Part shown: piece after piece, positions 1 to 9,705 of the stretch
Position numbering within the stretch: the stretch's first letter is position 1
Layout of the letters: each line of letters begins with the position of its first letter
Source of the DNA: Garcia nutans
Lineage: Eukaryota; Streptophyta; Magnoliopsida; Malpighiales; Euphorbiaceae
DNA: 64,000 nucleotides
Reading direction: 5' to 3'
Assembly: GCA_947685225.1 (NCBI GenBank)
Contig: CANTUV010000024.1
Span: 55,456,001-55,520,000 of the forward strand
Translations under genes and position numbers: made by a program
Notes under the pieces: generated by a model
What the model saw: the letters and a program-made list of their open reading frames with translations, nothing else
Database searches by the model: none
Told to the model about the DNA's origin: nothing

Positions 1-722
1 TTTATAGCGAAACTGAGGAAGAACATGTTGAACATGTTAGGAAAGTGCTTGAAATCCTTAGGGAGCAAAACCTTTATGCTAAACTTAAGAAGTGTTCTTT
101 TTGTCTAGATAGGGTTGTTTTTCTTGGTTTTGTTGTAAGTATGCAGGGAATTGAAGTTGATCAAGAGAAGGTGAAAGCTATCCAAGAGTGGCCGAATCCT
201 TCAAGTGTGACAGAAGTGAGGAGTTTTCACGGATTGGCAAGCTTCTATAGGAGATTTGTCCCTAATTTCTCTACATTAGCAGCCCCCTTGACTAGCATAA
301 TAAAGAAAGAAGTGGGGTTCGTTTGGGGCAAGGAGCAACAAGAAGCATTTGATGCTTTGAAAGAGAAGCTTTCTACTACACGTTTTAGCTTTACCTAACT
401 TTGATTCTACTTTTGAAATTGAATGTGATGCTTCTGGTGTAGGTATTGGAGCTGTTTTGATGCAAGAGAAGAAGCCCATTGCATACTTTAGTGAAAAGCT
501 TAATGGAGCAAAGCTGAATTATTCAACTTATGACAAGGAGCTACATGCTTTGGTGAGAGCATTGGAAGTATGGGAGCATTATTTGCTGCCCAAGGAATTC
601 GTGATCCAATCAGACCATGAATCATTAAAGCATTTGAGAGGGAAAGGAAAGTTGAATAAAAGACATGCAAAATGGGTTATGAAGATTGAGAAGTTTCCTT
701 ATGTGATCAAATACAAGCAAGG
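1..722 (+). pseudogene. pol: Reverse transcriptase C-terminus and RNase H of element A
   Basis: The fragment enters from the left edge in the thumb/connection part of a Ty3-type reverse transcriptase, recognisable by the NLYAKLKKCSF and VTEVRSFHGLASFYRRFVPNF motifs. A 2-base deletion near 380 shifts the frame just before the RNase H domain (ECDASGVGIGAVLMQ, then SDHESLKHL). After KYKQG the reading is broken at 722 by a solo LTR. It resumes at 3302 with KDNVVADALSRR, the usual end of Ty3 RNase H, so the two parts were once contiguous. The polymerase catalytic motif is outside the window. This copy cannot make an intact Pol. Confidence 0.9.
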
Positions 723-3301
723 TGTAACACCCCCACATCCAATACATACACACTACATACACCACAATGTAGTATACATGCATCGAATATAGGAATGCTA
801 CGAATTTTTCTTAACATTCAAAAACATTTCCAATGATACTATAATCTTTCTCATTATACATTATAGAAAATAAGTGATTAATTTGCAATATAAAATAAAG
901 TAGATATATATATATATATACTTATTACGCAGCGGAATTTATCAACTATTTACATATAGGAAAACATTTAAATATTTATATTTACAAATGTACATATATT
1001 CACATTATAAACAATACTTTATAAAATATAAAGAAGTTATACATGATTGGCAAATCTTCTCTGATCTTTAAGTCCCAAAATCAACTCTTCAATGTCTACT
1101 CTCACTCGGCCTCGATGAGCTCTCGGGTTCAACTCTATCAACTCTATGACCTGCGCGATCAACACTATCGCGCTAAGCCAAGGGCTTAGTAGTACAAAAC
1201 ATGCTAACATTATGCTTGTATGCTATGCAATGTCACACATTCCATTAATATCAATATCATAAGTGAAAAGCTAACATCAAACCTTTGCCTTTCACAAAGC
1301 ATAATCATATAAGCATATCACATCTCAAAGTCCTTTCATGAATTTCATTATTTAATTATTTTGCCATCAATGAATCACATATAAACAAAGACAAGCATGG
1401 GCCCAAAACACACTAATATGCCATTCAATTTTCAGAGTTAATGCTTTGGTTTTATCACATTTATCATTATCACATATACTCAACTAGGCTTCAAGGATTA
1501 GGTTCAACCAAGCTTCAAGGGGAACAAAGCATGCTAAGTCTCAACCCAACTTGGCTTCAAGAACCAAACCCAACCTAGCTTCAAGGGTTGTAACATCTCA
1601 ATTAGGCTTCAAGGACTAGACCCAACCAAGCTTCAAGGGGAGTAAAACATGTTAAACTTCAACCCAACTTGGCTTCAAGGATCAAGCCCAACCTAACTTC
1701 AAGAGATTGTTACTATCATTAAGCATGCCACCAACAACAAACTCTGAAAATAGAATAACACATTAGCCACACAACTCATTCATTAATTTGTTATCAATTT
1801 CATTCTCAAATGAATTAACATAGCCAATCACAATGGCTTTATATTCCATTTCATCTCAATTCACATCATAACATTTCAATCTTTCATATACACAATCATT
1901 TGCATCATCATGTCATTCACATTATTCATATATATATATATCATCATTGATATAAACATAACAACACACATTACTCATATAAATTAACAATGTAATAATG
2001 CCACATTTGTACTTACATACAATCATATAGGTTTTGTACTTACCTCAAAAGTAAATCACACCACTCTTAACAATTCCTTGTTCAAGATCCTTCTACTTCT
2101 TAAATCAAAGATCAATCACTATCTTCAAAACCTAAATCAAAAGTAATAGTATATACTTGCTTAGAGATACACAAGAGATAATCTAATTAGGAATTAATTA
2201 GGGCAAACCCTAACCCTGACACGCTCACCCACACGGGCGTGTCCATGACCGTGCCCTAACTCCACAACACAGAAGCATTTAAACGCTCAACAACATGGGC
2301 GTGTTCCTGGGCGTGTAAATTCTCAAATCTTACAGTAGCTATGACACGCTCAATAACACGAGCGTGTTACTGGTCGTGTCAAACCTACTGCCTCCAACAC
2401 AATTGACACGCCTAAAAACCCTGAACGTGCTCATGGGCGTGTCCGGCCACAAATCAAGACTCCGATCAAAACAACCAAACACTCAACAACACACTTCTAT
2501 ACACCAACATCCTCTTCAAACAATTTTAGCAACACATACTCAAAACCCACCTTAAACTTACAAAAACACCAAATCAAACCAAAACACACATCAAACACAA
2601 ATCACATAATCATCTCAAAACCCTCATCACATATACAACATCATCTCTTCCAACCACTTACTCTTTTCTTCAATCCATCCTCAAAATCCATCATCAAATC
2701 AACCAAACACTTCTAAACATCTCACAAACAAACAACACACTCTTAAAATCATCTATCAAATCCAAATATCATTTCAAATAAACAAAGATATCAAAAGAGA
2801 ACTTACCAAAGTTATAAAACTTCTTGAATCAACAACTGGATCTCTTGGATTTCCTTCAATTTGAGCTTAGCACATCAAATCCTCTCTTGCTCTCTCTTTC
2901 CCTTTGTTAGCCGACCAAACAATGCAAAGAAAAGAAGAAGAAGAAGATGATCCACGGCAAAGAGAAGGAAAGAAGAATGAGAAGCCCAAAGTCAAATTTC
3001 CCTTTTTCCTTAAAACTCTCTCATCCAAGTAATTAAAATATTAAACAATTCAAATAAACCTCCTCCATTCATTAATTCCTTATTAATTAATTATAAATTC
3101 AAACACAAACAAATATCTTCTTCCACTATCTCCATTCTTTGACTTTCCATTGACCTAGGTATATGTTATATATATTCTAATATACATCACATATATACTC
3201 TCTTTAAAGAACCTTTTCTCTTTAAATAAAACATATACATTCAATCCAATATACAACAACAACATAATCAAAACTTTTAGGGCATGCATTGGGATATTAC
3301 A
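723..3301 (-). mobile_element. Solo LTR 1 (Tekay-type family), 2579 bp
   Basis: The plus strand starts TGTAACACCCC and ends GGGATATTACA, so the LTR lies in reverse orientation. It is bracketed by the 5-bp duplication CAAGG (718-722 and 3302-3306) and splits element A between RNase H and integrase. Internal landmarks shared with the other LTRs, read on the minus strand, are these: a splice-donor-like GTAAGT at 2816-2811; a mini-exon at 2131-2044; a GACACG/CGTGTC array at 2215-2450; long inverted-repeat arms at 1413-1439 and 1740-1766 enclosing CTTGAAGCC-type repeats; and a tandem hairpin at 1151-1189. A (TA)n run lies at 905-920. No coding sequence was found. Confidence 0.95.
1413..1766 (-). 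repeat. Conserved long inverted repeat of solo LTR 1
   Basis: The arms are 1413-1439 and 1740-1766. The left arm carries TTTTCAGAGTT and the right AACTCTGAAAA, and pairing extends to CTAATATG/CACATTAG. The loop holds about eight copies of a word close to GGCTTCAAGG. Equivalent domains occur in the other LTRs of the family. Confidence 0.75.
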
Positions 3302-4825
3302 CAAGGTAAAGACAATGTAGTGGCAGATGCACTTTCAAGGAGGTACGCTTTACTTAATGTTTTGAGTACTAAATTGCTTGGATTTGAATGTATAAAGGAC
3401 TTATATGTTGGTGATTCTAATTTTGGCAATGTTTATGATGCTTGTGAGCATGGTGCTTTTAATTCTTTCTATAGACATGATGGGTTTTTGTTTAAGGGTT
3501 CGAAATTATGCATGCCTAGATGTTCTATGAGAGATTTGCTAGTATTAGAATCACATTGTGGGGGTTTGATGGGGCATTTTGGAGTTGATAAGACTTTAGA
3601 CATGCTAAATGAACACTTTTATTGGCCGAATATGAAAAGGGATGTAATTCGAATTTGTAAGGCTTGTTTGGCTTGTAGGCAAGCTAAGTCTAAGTCTATG
3701 CCTCATGGTTTGTATATGCCATTACCCGTTCCTAGTTCTCCTTGGATGGACATTAGTATGGACTTTGTTTTAGGATTACCAAGGACTAAGAGGGGGAGAG
3801 ATAGCATATTTGTGGTTGTTGCTAGGTTTAGTAAGATGGTACACTTTATCCCATGTCATAAGAGTGATGATGCTAGTTTAGTGGCCGAACTCTTCTTTAG
3901 GGAGGTGGTTCGAATTCATGGGATACCAAAATCCATAGTTTCTGATAGAGACACCAAGTTTTTGTCTCACTTTTGGCGTGTGCTTTGGGGAAAGTTAGGT
4001 ACCAAGTTGTTATTTTCCACCACTTGTCATCCTCAAACGGATGGACAAACAGAAGTAGTAAACAGAACTTTAGGTACCATGTTAAGAGCTTTAGTGGGTA
4101 AGAATTTGAGTTCTTGGGAAGATTGTTTGCCATTTATTGAGTTTGCTTATAATCGTGCTATTCATTCTTCTACAGGATATTCACCTATTGAGCTTGTTTA
4201 TGGTTTTAACCCACTAACAGTTTTGGATCTTGTTTCTTTACCTTCTCATGAGCTTGTTAGTTTAGATGGTGAGAAGAAAGCTAAATTGGTGAAAGAGATG
4301 CATGAGAAAGCAAGGGCGAATATTGAGAAAAGGAACAAGAGATATGCTGATTCTGCAAATAGAGGGAGACGTGAGATGAAGTTTCAAGTAGGAGATTGGG
4401 TTTGGGTGCATTTTCGAAAAGAGAGGTTTCCTAACCAAAGGAAGAACAAGTTGCAAGCTAGAGGAGATGGCCCATTCCAAGTGCTGGAGAAGATTAATGA
4501 CAATGCCTACAAGATCGACTTACCAGGTACGTATAATATTAGTGCTACTTTCAATGTAAGTGATCTTTCTCCTTTTGATGATGCAGATTTGAGGACAAAT
4601 CTTTTTGAAGAGGGGGAGAATGATGCAAGAAAGGATCCCTTGAAGCTAGCAAGTGGACCAATCACTAGGAGCAAGGCAAAGAGATATCAAGCTAGTATGG
4701 CTTTGCATATTCAAGAAGAGATTTCCAAAGAGCTTCAAGAATTATCATTCAAGAAGATGGAGATAGAGCTTGAAGAAGGCACACCAAAGCTGATTATGAT
4801 GCTTAGTGTGGAAGCTAAAGGCTAG
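3302..4825 (+). CDS. pol: Integrase of element A, end of pol, reading into the 3' LTR
   Basis: This is an open frame of 508 codons that continues the RNase H after the solo LTR, with no start codon of its own. The zinc-binding HHCC region is visible (SHCGGLMGH, then CKACLAC). The catalytic triad is complete: the Asp of MDFVLGLP, the Asp of SDRDTKF and the Glu of DGQTEVVNR, with 35 residues between the last two. The C-terminal part (VGDWVWVHFRKERFPNQRK ... GPFQVLEKINDNAYKIDLPG) is the GPY/F module. The last 69 codons, beginning at the ENDARKDPL stretch, lie inside the 3' LTR, and no chromodomain is recognisable. Integrase inserts the cDNA into host DNA. The domain looks intact, but the rest of the element is broken. 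Confidence 0.9.
   Translation, partial: QGKDNVVADALSRRYALLNVLSTKLLGFECIKDLYVGDSNFGNVYDACEHGAFNSFYRHDGFLFKGSKLCMPRCSMRDLLVLESHCGGLMGHFGVDKTLDMLNEHFYWPNMKRDVIRICKACLACRQAKSKSMPHGLYMPLPVPSSPWMDISMDFVLGLPRTKRGRDSIFVVVARFSKMVHFIPCHKSDDASLVAELFFREVVRIHGIPKSIVSDRDTKFLSHFWRVLWGKLGTKLLFSTTCHPQTDGQTEVVNRTLGTMLRALVGKNLSSWEDCLPFIEFAYNRAIHSSTGYSPIELVYGFNPLTVLDLVSLPSHELVSLDGEKKAKLVKEMHEKARANIEKRNKRYADSANRGRREMKFQVGDWVWVHFRKERFPNQRKNKLQARGDGPFQVLEKINDNAYKIDLPGTYNISATFNVSDLSPFDDADLRTNLFEEGENDARKDPLKLASGPITRSKAKRYQASMALHIQEEISKELQELSFKKMEIELEEGTPKLIMMLSVEAKG
4609..4620 (+). promoter_or_regulatory. Polypurine tract of element A
   Basis: AAGAGGGGGAGAA directly precedes the proposed LTR start TGATGCAAG. It lies inside the integrase reading frame, which means pol overlaps the 3' LTR. 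Confidence 0.7.
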
Positions 4826-5485
4826 CTAAAGAAAGGTCCAACGTGTAAGAAAGGTCCATGGGGGTTCATATAAAGCCTTGGGAAGTACTTTAAGGCCCAT
4901 GGACAGCCCAAATAGTGTGGGGCGTTTTTTTTTTTATGTTGAAGGGATTAGTTTGGTTGTTTCCATACTTTATGTTTTCCTTATGCAATTAGAAATGTTT
5001 TTTCCTTATGCAATTAGGAATGTTTTCCTTATGCAATTAGGAATGTTTTTCCTTATGCAATTAGGAATGTTTTCCTTATGCAATTAGGAATGTTTTCCTT
5101 ATTCAATTAGGAATGTTTTAGTCTTAATTTTCCATATGCAATTAGGAATTTTGTAACCCTTATTTAAAGGCACTATTAGGCTGAATTTCATATACAACAA
5201 TTAATAAAAATTTTTGAATTCTTCTACAAGTTATTCTTGTGAATTTCGTGTGAGAGAGATTAGAGTGGATTCTTTAATTCTTTCTTTGCATCAAGAATTA
5301 GGTTTACTTATCAACAAGAGTTGTGGCGTTTTCCTTCTTCTTACCAACTAAATCCTTCAATCATAGTGAGTTCGCATCTCTTTATAGGCGTTGGGTTCCT
5401 TAGGAGGTGATTATCAAGTTTCAAGGAGTTCTCTACCATTGTTATACGTTGGGTTTGCTGCCATCGTTGCTAAGGGTCCGCGTCA
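4621..5485 (+). repeat. 3' LTR of element A, 865 bp
   Basis: It runs from TGATGCAAG after the polypurine tract to GGGTCCGCGTCA before ACCTA. The first 205 bp are coding (the end of integrase). The middle has about seven tandem copies of a 23-25-bp unit. The stretch TATTTAAAGGCAC near 5160 could be a TATA-like promoter. The right border is set by comparison with the empty-site sequence at 53567; the left border rests on the polypurine tract. The 5' LTR is outside the window, so age cannot be estimated. Confidence 0.7.
4981..5160 (+). repeat. Tandem repeat in LTR of element A
   Basis: About seven units of TTATGCAATTAGGAATGTTT with small length changes in the T run. They lie upstream of the likely promoter, a position where enhancer repeats are often found in LTRs. 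Confidence 0.9.
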
Positions 5486-5767
5486 ACCTAGACAAAGGTA
5501 ATTATGCAGGAGCCCTCTCTAAGTAATCATACACAACTCAATACTGCAGAGCAATTCCCTCACCTAGTAAAGTCATTCGAGTCATGGTGTATAAATATAT
5601 TAATTCATGAACATCAAGCTAGATTCCTCATCGGTTGAACAAAAACCAACAAAATTTTTTATAAAAGTAATTTATTCAAACAAACTTGAAAAACATAATT
5701 GTTCAAGTTAAATATTAAAGAAAGTAAAATCGAAAAGCAACATTCAAGCTAAGGAAAGTTTGCTGAG
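5486..5767 (-). other. Tat 1 3' untranslated segment
   Basis: Non-coding sequence between element A and the antisense gene. It aligns along almost its whole length with 53567-53860 in the second Tat copy, including GACAAAGGTAATTATG and CCTCACCTAGT, which shows it belongs to the Tat internal region and not to element A. Confidence 0.75.
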
Positions 5768-5862
5768 TTGGAGTCGAAGACACTTCATTTATTTAGACAT
5801 CTCAAGGGTAAGGAATTTTTCCTTCACCTTTTCCTTATCAATTTTGGAAAATTTTATTTCCT

Positions 5863-5870
5863 CTATATAA
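5863..5870 (+). promoter_or_regulatory. TATA box of the antisense gene
   Basis: CTCTATATAAATCACC lies about 95 bases before the first good ATG (5960) of the antisense DUF7745-like gene and faces away from the element's own pol. It supports an independent plus-strand promoter; no transcript evidence is available here. Confidence 0.5.
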
Positions 5871-5959
5871 ATCACCTTTCATGCCATATTTCATACAAAA
5901 GCCAGAATACTTCAACGCATAAACTCCCTTTAATTTTGATTTTTCTTCATTCATCAACC

Positions 5960-7169
5960 ATGACCGAACTTCATTTAAAGAAGATAAAAATTTTATTTAA
6001 GAATATGAATGTCATTCATTGTAAGCAAATTTTGTGGTCAAAACTTGATGTTTTAAAATGTTTTCAAAATGTTAAATTGAACCATTCCTTCTTACATGTC
6101 GTGGCTTCCTTTTGGAATATGGATTCTAGGGTATTTAAAATTAATGGCTTTGAAATATGTCCCTTGATTGAAGAATTTGAGGCCATCCTTGGATACCCAA
6201 ATAATCAACAAATGGCGTTACCCACATTAGTTTCCAAAACTCAATGGAAGATGCAAATGTTATTTCAAATTCCAAAACCCGAAGTTCTTCAGTTGATGAG
6301 AGGTGAAAAAATTTGACTTGCTCCCTTGATTGATTTTTGTCTCTCTCATTTGGCCCCTACTAAGGCATGGAGACGCATGCTTTGTCTTTGCTTGATCGGT
6401 CAATTCTTGCTTGTTTCTTCCGACGGTGATATTGATCTACGGGTATTGGATATTGTGGACCAAATGGGAGGAGGCTTGTCGTCGGTACCTGTGATCATAG
6501 CTGAGACTTTAGTTGGATTAGACCGACTTAAATCATGATTGTCAAAGAGACTGACAGGGAGTCCATTGCTGCTTCAGGTAATTACCTAAACTACCCTTTT
6601 GGGTTTTCAATTTAGGTTTTCTTTTTTTCTTCTTTTTATTGCTCTAATTTTTGCCTAGTACGCCCATGTGGGTTTTTGAAACTAGCAAGTTATCCTAATT
6701 TTTGCCTAAGCTGCCCTTGCAGGTTTTCAACTTAGCGGACTTTTTTTTAAATTTAATTCTTTCTTCATAGATTTGGCTTCAGAAGCATCTTTGTTTGCTT
6801 GATATTCCATCCATGGATTTTACCAGATATCTACCACATCATCATTCTGCTAGGAAACTACTCCATCCTGCTTCTTCATATGCTGACTGGCTTAACTAGA
6901 TCCACTCACGCGCTGAAGTCAATATCTGTTGGTTGGTACCTTGGTGGAAGATTTCTCATATCACCATGCGGACATACTTGATGTATGTTCCCCTTGCTAC
7001 TCTTCGTCAAGGTACATGCTATGATCCTCGCCGACTTGGCCGTCAGTACGGAGCTGAGCCTCGTGATTCTGACTTTACTCCCAATTTATACATGCCTTGC
7101 TTTACTGAAGCCTACTTGAATCGGCTGAGGCAAAGCTGGCCTACACGTTACATTTATCGACTGCCATAG
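5960..7169 (+). pseudogene. Antisense DUF7745-like (plant mobile domain related) gene of Tat 1
   Basis: The gene lies on the strand opposite to gag-pol. Exon 1 (5960-6577) starts MTELHLKKIKILF and contains the motif FWNMDSRVFKINGFEICPL, followed by EEFEAILGYP, which I recognise as DUF7745/plant-mobile-domain type. A GT-AG intron (6578-6770) joins it in frame to exon 2 (IWLQKHLCLLDIPSMDFTRY ... PWWKISHITMRTYLMYVPL ... YDPRRLGRQYGAEPRDSDF), ending at 7169. In-frame stops at 6314-6316, 6536-6538 and in exon 2 (WLN-stop) break it. Tat elements are known to carry such antisense genes and their function is unknown. The preserved splice sites suggest the gene was expressed before it decayed. The start is chosen at 5960 because a TATA box precedes it and the upstream codons show no family similarity. 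Confidence 0.7.
6579..6770 (+). repeat. Intron block with CCTAG...GCCC repeat
   Basis: The antisense-gene intron has three degenerate units of the type TTTTTGCCTAGNNNGCCC followed by GGGTTTTCAACTTAGC. The same units occur at 7336-7480 between the antisense gene and pol. It may be a small mobile or duplicated non-coding block. Confidence 0.65.
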
Positions 7170-7335
7170 ATTTTACATTTGTCAATTTAGAAAGTGTATT
7201 GTTAGGATGAAACAATAATTAAAATACCTATAACAGTGCACACAGAACAATTTTAACATTAATTATGTTTTATTAAATTGGGGAAAAACCAAACATAAAG
7301 CCAGCATACAAAAGATCACTCCTGTTGCCAACTAG

Positions 7336-7480
7336 CCCTTTTGGGTTTTCTAATTTACAATTTTCTCTCATTTAGCCCTAATTGTTGCCTAGCCTGCCCT
7401 TTCGGATTTTCGAAACTAGCAGACTGGTCTAACTTTTGCCTAGGCCACCCTTTTTCGGTTTTCAACCTAGCGAGCTCTCT
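7336..7480 (+). repeat. Second copy of the antisense-gene intron repeat
   Basis: Shares ACTAGCCCTTTTGGGTTTTC, TTGCCTAGCCTGCCC and GTTTTCAACCTAGCGAGCTC with the intron at 6579-6770. It fills most of the gap (7170-7494) between the antisense gene's stop and the end of pol. No open frame is supported here. Confidence 0.65.
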
Positions 7481-7494
7481 TTTTTTTTTATATA

Positions 7495-8136
7495 TCATAC
7501 ATAAAACTTCTTCAACTTGTCAATGTTTAATGGCTCACTAAACTCGTTCCCATCCATGTCTGATAACTTTACCACACCTTTGTTCATGACTTATTTCATG
7601 ACATATGGCCCTTCCCAGCTAGGCCTAAACTTCCCTCTTGGATCAGATACATTAGACTTACATTACTTTAACACCAAATCCCCGACTCTGAGTTTTTTTA
7701 TTTTAACCATTCTATTGTAGGTCCGAGCTATCTTCTTTTGATACAGTTGGTGATGATACAGTGCTTTTAACCTTCTCTCTTCTAGTAAAGCTAACTGTGT
7801 GTATCTGCTCGCTATCCATTCCATTTCAGGCAGTTCAGCTTCCAAGACTACTCTCAATGACTTGATCTCAATTTCAATTGGCATTACTGCTTCCATCGAG
7901 TAAACCAAAGAGAACGGTGTCATTCCAGTAGGCGTCCGTACACTTTTCCTATATCCCCATAAAGCAAAGGGAAGCATCTCTGACCAATCCCTGTAAGTCT
8001 TGGTCATCTTGGAAAGAATTTTCTTAATTGTCTTGTTTGTTGCTTCTACTGCACCATTAGACTTTGGACTATAAGGAGAGGATCTATGATGATGGATTCG
8101 GTACTTTGAGAATAAATCCTTAACTGCTCCTTGAAA
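7495..8136 (-). pseudogene. pol: Tat 1 integrase, C-terminal half
   Basis: This continues the upstream frame after a single in-frame TAG (8137-8139). It shows SPYSPKSNGAVEATNKTIKK, with the catalytic Glu of the triad. WSEMLPFALWGYRKSVRTPTG and FSLVYSMEAVMPIEIE follow, then LRVGDLVLK. Two more in-frame stops fall in the terminal GPY-like part (PRGKFRPSWEGPYVMK) before the natural-looking end LKKFYV at 7495. No chromodomain is present, as expected for Tat. Confidence 0.85.
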
Positions 8137-9705
8137 CTATACCCCATTTTCTGATATCACACTGTGCGGGACCTCGTATCTGCAGATGAGGTTCTTTTCA
8201 ATAAATCTAGCCATTTGACTTGCACCCAGTTCGTTGAAGGATTCAGCTTTGACCCACTTTGAAAAATAATCTACTGTTACCATAATGAAACGGTGACTGT
8301 TTGACACTGTCGGATGTACCTCTCCTATAATGTCGGTATCCCAGGTGGCAAATGGCCAGGGTGAAGACATAGAATGTAATTCTTCAGGATGCATGTGATT
8401 CAAGTTACCATACATCTGACATTGTTGGCACTTCTTTACAAACTCAATACAATCCTTCTCCATTGTCAACCAGTAGTAACTTTGTCGAATAATCTTCTTA
8501 ACTAGGGCCAAATCACTCATGTGCGGACCGCAACTTCCCGCATGTATCTCTGACATGATGCGCTCCACTTCAGGCTTTCTTAAAAATCTCAATTGCACCC
8601 CATCAGGCCATCTTCGATATAACTCTCCATGGAATGTGATGTATTGCAATGACCACTGCCTTATGGCTCTTCTCTCTTTCTTTGTTGCCCCCGGTGGGTA
8701 TTCTCTTTCTTCCAAAAATCGTCTTATAATATCATACCACGCATCATGGTCTGTATCAATTTCCATGATTGTCTTATATTCATAACAAGGAGTTGATGAA
8801 CTGGTCAAAATCAGAGGCTTAAGGAATAAGTTGACAAGGTTTTCCCATACCGAAGCCAATGTGGCCAGGGCATCAACCATCTGATTTTCTTCTCTTGATT
8901 GGTGTATAAACCTACACTCCTTAAAGTTCTTCATCATGGTCAAGTAATGGTGGTATGGTTTTAATTTTTCCTCTTTCAACTCCCACTCTCCATTTACTTG
9001 GGATACTACTAGCAATGAATCGCCAAAAACTTCCACCTTATCCACCTTCATAATCATTAGGGTTTCCAAACCTAAAATACAAGCTTCGTATTCCACCATA
9101 TTATTGGTTGCCCTAAATTTCAGCTTTTTGGCTAAAGGGATAAGTTCCCCTTTAGGCGATTCTAGTATAACTCCCAAACCTGCTACTTTCCTGTTTACTG
9201 CTCCATCAAAATACATTTTCCACCCTTGTACTTCAATTGCCTCTAAATGTTCATCTGAAAATTCCAAGATTACCTCTTCGTTTTTTGGTAATTGTTGTTG
9301 GGCCAGGAATTCTATCACTGCTCTACCTTTGATTGTTTTCCTGATTACATACTCAATCTCAAATTCTTCTAATATTATCAATGATCGACTATATTTCCCA
9401 ATCAAAGAGGATGTCTCCCTTAAGTACTTCATTGGATCTAAGCTGGAAATTGCTTGCATACTATACGATTGAAAGTAATGCCGCAACTTCTTAGAAGACC
9501 AAACCATGGCTATACAAGTCTTTTCAATGATACTATACTTACTTTCATAAGGTAGGAGCTTTCTACTCAAATAGTAAACTACATGCTCAATCCCTGACTT
9601 ATCTGCTTGGGCTAGCATGGCTCCTATTGACTCTTCTTCTACTACTAAGTATAGTAATAGAGTTTTGCTTGGTTTAGGTGGTTTTAAAATAGGTGGATTC
9701 AACAA
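8137..9705 (-). pseudogene. pol: Tat 1 RNase H, archaeal-type second RNase H, integrase core
   Basis: This is 522 open codons. The first RNase H lies at the start (LLLYLVVEEESIGAMLAQ ... VYYLSRKLLPYESKY). A second RNase H of archaeal type follows, with MYFDGAVNRKVAGLGV, NMVEYEACILGLE, GDSLLVVSQ and MVDALATLAS giving the acidic residues. Next is the integrase zinc finger (HAGSCGPH ... CQQCQ) and core, with the first Asp in WDTDIIGEV. The second catalytic Asp appears as Glu in VISENG (about 8146-8157), where family members usually have ISDNG. The dual RNase H arrangement is specific to Tat-type elements. The original C-terminal half follows after a CAG-to-TAG type stop. Confidence 0.9.

Larger units (their letters stand above)
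1..5485 (+). mobile_element. Ty3/gypsy element A (chromovirus-like), 3' half
   Basis: This is the 3' part of an LTR retrotransposon whose 5' part lies left of the window. It carries reverse transcriptase end, RNase H and integrase on the plus strand, then a polypurine tract (about 4609-4620) and a 3' LTR (4621-5485). A solo LTR of another family interrupts it at 723-3301. The right flank ACCTA (5486-5490) is the expected target duplication, because the related uninterrupted sequence at 53567-53590 reads ACCTAGACAAAGG at the same place. The host of the insertion is the minus-strand Tat element. The integrase ends without a chromodomain and reads into the LTR, as is known for CRM-type chromoviruses. 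The lineage call is tentative. Confidence 0.85.

Noticed and set aside
3897..4480. Minus-strand open frames opposite the element A integrase
   Set aside because: They are shadows of the integrase coding sequence, with no family similarity.
1..4825. Endogenous pararetrovirus (caulimovirus) as source of the reverse transcriptase pieces
   Set aside because: All pol fragments have integrase with HHCC and DDE motifs, LTRs and polypurine tracts; no movement protein or coat protein motifs were seen.
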